Source: Psoroptes ovis (lineage: Eukaryota > Arthropoda > Arachnida > Sarcoptiformes > Psoroptidae). From it: a DNA stretch of 64,000 nucleotides. This document shows, one piece after another, positions 60,916 through 64,000 of the stretch; position 1 is the stretch's first letter; every line of letters begins with the position of its first letter. The position numbers were made by a program, and so were the translations under genes. The DNA lies in contig PQWQ01000004.1 in the NCBI GenBank assembly GCA_002943765.1, positions 310,001 to 374,000 of the forward strand, written 5' to 3'. The notes beneath the pieces are model-generated. The model saw only the letters and a program-made list of their open reading frames with translations. It made no database searches and was not told the origin of the DNA.

Positions 60916-63832
60916 TATATATGTGAAATAATTTTCATTTCAATTCATTATTTAGTATTATTTTCCTTCGAAAAATAAAAATATTATTCTTATTATTGAC
61001 AAAATGAATTTACAAATTTCAAATTTTTGGAATAGTCTTTGGTGGATATGTTAGCGTGTGTGTGTGTTTCAGACATATTCACATGTTCACTGATTTTGGC
61101 TGCGTTTTCATTTGTTAATTCAAAAAAAAAAAAAAAAACAAATGGAATATGCCGGGTTGTCGTTTCATTTCTGAAATGATTTCAAAAAGTTTATTTTTCG
61201 ATCACAATTCTATGGTCAATTTTCATTATTATTACCATGTGAATTGTGAATTATGACCAATAAATTTTAGATTTCAATTTTTGACCGAGAAAAAAATGCG
61301 AATTTTCTATTCTAAATTGTTTTTGAATTTAATTCAATTTTATTTAGAAGAGAACTTTGTCATCATCATCATTATTGTTATTATTACTATTAAAATTTCA
61401 ACATTTCAATTCCAATCAATTTTCATATTTTTTGATTTAATTTTTTCTTGGAAAATTATGATTTTTGAAATATAATCTTTCCACAATCAAAAAGTATTAT
61501 TAATAATAATAATAATCGAAATCAAAATTGAATAAAATTTGTTGAGGCAATATTGAAATGAAAAATTATATTAAAAATAATACTGATCAATTGTCAATCG
61601 AAACAAATGAAATAAGTGAAAAAAATTGCTGCTGCAGCCAGACTACTGCGATTGATTCTGGCGCCAAAACCATTTTTTAAATTAAATAAATTTTCAAAAT
61701 GTAAAGGGTTATGCTTTCAAATTTTTCTAAAAAAATAATTTTGACTTAATTTTTTGAAAAAATATATTGATTAATCGTAGTAGCATTTGGCAAATTGCTA
61801 ATTTGAATTCATGTGGATTCCATATATTACACACTAATACAAGCACACAATTTAATTATTTTATCTTCTCGAAAAAAACAGGATTTTTCCATTTTGCATT
61901 CGCAATAAAATTGAATGCTACTACTTTTGTACATTTTTTTGAAAATATAACATTGAAATTTCAATGCATTTTCATTTTATTTTACATTTTTCCAACTAAA
62001 CATGAGAATTCATTTAATATATTTCTCTGGAAACTGTTTTTTGGTAGAAGCAAGCGAAAATACTTGATATATCAGGTGTATCAGCAAACACACAGCAGTC
62101 AAACACTAGTTCAATAAGGTTTTTTCGTTTTGTCGTTCTACGCACGTTATGTGAAAATTGTGGAAAAATGAAAAAAAAAATAAAAATTACAAGACCATTT
62201 GATGATTGAATGAGATGAATGAAACAACAACAACAACAACCATCATTCAACCAACAGCGACGATTATTTGAAAATGAAATAAAACAATCATTGATTGATC
62301 GTTGTTGAATATTCACCAAACACAATGGATATTAATGTTTCGTGATATTATTTGCCATCATCATCATCATCATCAGCCAACAGCAAATATGTGAAACAAT
62401 CAGCCAGAATTTTTTGAATTCAGTGTTTTTTTGACAAAAAACAGATTGCCTTTAAGCCTTTATTCATATTTCTGTTGAATAGATAATTTTTACAAGTGTT
62501 TTGTAGAGTGTCATTTGTGTTGTCTATCATTATAAATAAATAAGAAATATTCAAATTTAAAAATTTGAAATTATCTATTTCGTTTCAATTCAAAGAAGAA
62601 TTTGAATTCATCAAACGACATTTATTCATTCATATTTGATTGTTTTAATTTTTGAAAAGTCAAATCAAAATATTCATTTTTCAGCCATCATTTTTGTCAT
62701 TTGTTCGTGCTTTTTTTTTTTTTTTTTTTGAATGTGAATTTTTTAAAATTATTCATGACAAAATATTTGAATTATTTCAATTTAAATCGTTTGAATAATT
62801 TCGATATAAAAACGAAAAATATTCAAAAATTTCAGGAATTTCAAAATAAAATAAAAATAATATTCAAAATCAACAACGACAAACTGTTGAATGAATCTCG
62901 AAAAAAAAAACAGTTTATTCATTGAAATTTATATGATAAAATGAAATTTAATTAATTTTGTGATATTTTCATGGATTTAAATCGTTTATCCATTCATTTA
63001 TTCATTTATTTCATTTATTCAATTTCATCCATTCAATAATTCAATCAATCAACTGAAACAGAAGATAAAATCATTATTTGAAAATTTGAATTTTGAATCA
63101 AATTTTTTTTCTCTAAAGATGAAATTTCAACGAATATTTATTTTTATTTGAAAAATAAACTGAAATCGAGAAGGTAAACCTTAAGTCTTGTGATGATTTA
63201 TGCGTGTGTGTGTGACTTATGTGAATTTGTACATTTATTTGATTTGATTATTCATCTGTTTGTTTGTTTATTTATTTTTAAATTATAAAAAAAATTCAAA
63301 TTTAAATTTTACAAATAACCACGATTGTTTTTTTTCTGAAAAATAAAACCAACATTTTGGGTGGTGTATCGCATTTATATTTTTGAAATTTTCTGAAAAA
63401 AAAAACATTAATCGAATTCATGCATTTGATATTTGTTTATTTTGTTAGAAAAAAATGAATGAATAAATAAATAAATAATTTATTTCAATGAATCAATCAA
63501 ATCAAATCGAAAAAAATAACTAATCAAAACACTGTTATTCAGTTTAAAATTACAATTACTTATATCAACCAATTACAATTAATTATCGATGATAAATTAC
63601 TCAATTGTCTTTTGAATGAATTCGATAGACACTTGATTCGATATTTTTGATTGTTTTCAATGAATATTTGAAAACAAAAAAGAAATATCAACCCACCGAC
63701 AAATAAATATATCGATTAATCAATTATCAGCCGATTCGATCATCATAATTCAATCATCATTTATCAAAAAGGTATTTATGAATTTTCAATTTTTCAATTT
63801 ATTTTCTTTTATTTATCTTGTTCACCTTGCAA

Positions 63833-64000
63833 CAACAAGCAATGATTTTGAACCTTGTGATTTATGATTTTTTGCTGTTGTTTTTGTTTGTTGTAAATGT
63901 TTTTCATTATCATTCGATTATCTTTGACTAATTTTTTATAAATTTGTTTTCTTTCTTGCAAAATGCTCAAATTTGTTTTGTTTTTCACAAAAAAAAACAT
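63833..64000 (-). other. Possible partial open frame at the window edge
   Basis: A Lys/Gln-rich minus-strand frame enters from beyond the window and ends at 63809, with a possible donor (CAAG then GTGAAC) near 63832. It could be an exon end or chance; nothing is recognised. Confidence 0.12.

Larger units (their letters stand above)
50221..64000. other. Gene-poor AT-rich region, right flank
   Basis: No supported gene on either strand. Open frames are short, low-complexity and rich in Phe/Leu or Lys/Asn/Ile, as random AT-rich frames are. Poly-A and poly-T runs are far more frequent than in 1-24 kb. Simple repeats include (TG)n near 50821-50845 and 53540-53558, T/A runs at 54150-54170, 55615-55660 and 62709-62730, and (TTC)n at 59509-59532. 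Exact octamers occur at 53560 and 56973. The region could be a large intron or intergenic DNA. Confidence 0.4.

Noticed and set aside
50221..64000. Numerous 60-115-codon frames
   Set aside because: Low-complexity Phe/Leu/Lys/Asn/Ile peptides from homopolymer-rich DNA, on both strands, with no motifs.
1..64000. tRNA genes or endogenous viral sequence
   Set aside because: I looked for A/B-box-like pairs and for polymerase or capsid motifs by eye and found none; a covariance-model or profile search would be needed to exclude them.

Overview
The window is AT-rich eukaryotic DNA, most likely from an arthropod and probably an acariform mite. The grounds are an intact single-exon class III POU-homeodomain gene of the ventral veins lacking (vvl) type, candidate introns of only 69-85 bp, CAAT/ATTG-rich intergenic DNA, and degraded mariner, hAT and DDE_4/SWIM transposons. 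The species is inferred, not proven. Only two protein-coding genes are convincing.

Layout. 1-18019 is a gene-poor upstream domain that looks like cis-regulatory DNA. It contains many exact POU octamers (ATGCAAAT/ATTTGCAT), a few candidate splice sites on the plus strand, and a candidate spliced transcript leaving in the opposite direction (about 16.6-17.6 kb, minus). 18020-19894 is the POU-III gene. Its TGA stop is followed in the same frame by 328 more open codons (19895-20881), which suggests stop-codon readthrough. 20882-25070 is 3' UTR and non-coding flank with a long GA microsatellite.

25070-47030 is a repeat island. Its core unit is repeated in both orientations (25.1-27.6 kb minus, 30.3-30.9 kb minus, 33.4-37.1 kb plus, 41.0-44.1 kb plus). 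Each fuller copy has a leader resembling a 5' external transcribed spacer, then only the first ~93 nt of 18S rRNA, then a fixed breakpoint into unrelated modules of roughly 0.5-1 kb, each closed by a 25-bp motif that is amplified to nine copies in one case. The units are bordered by an inverted repeat of about 150 bp. Into and around them have inserted a 1.1-kb hAT-like element, a dead 1.27-kb mariner, three fold-back elements sharing AAAGGGTAACCT-like ends (one still holding the C-terminus of a DDE_4/SWIM transposase), a hAT end and a small 14-bp-TIR MITE. A candidate small secreted cysteine-rich peptide gene lies at 29.2-29.9 kb (minus).

47803-49842 is an intronless gene for a type I membrane protein with three CCP/Sushi-like modules and a PPxY-containing tail. 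49843-64000 has no gene I can support. It is richer in homopolymer runs than the left flank and holds an 80-bp mariner-type MITE.

The two clear genes have no obvious shared pathway: one is a developmental transcription factor with its regulatory domain, the other a cell-surface protein beyond the repeat island.
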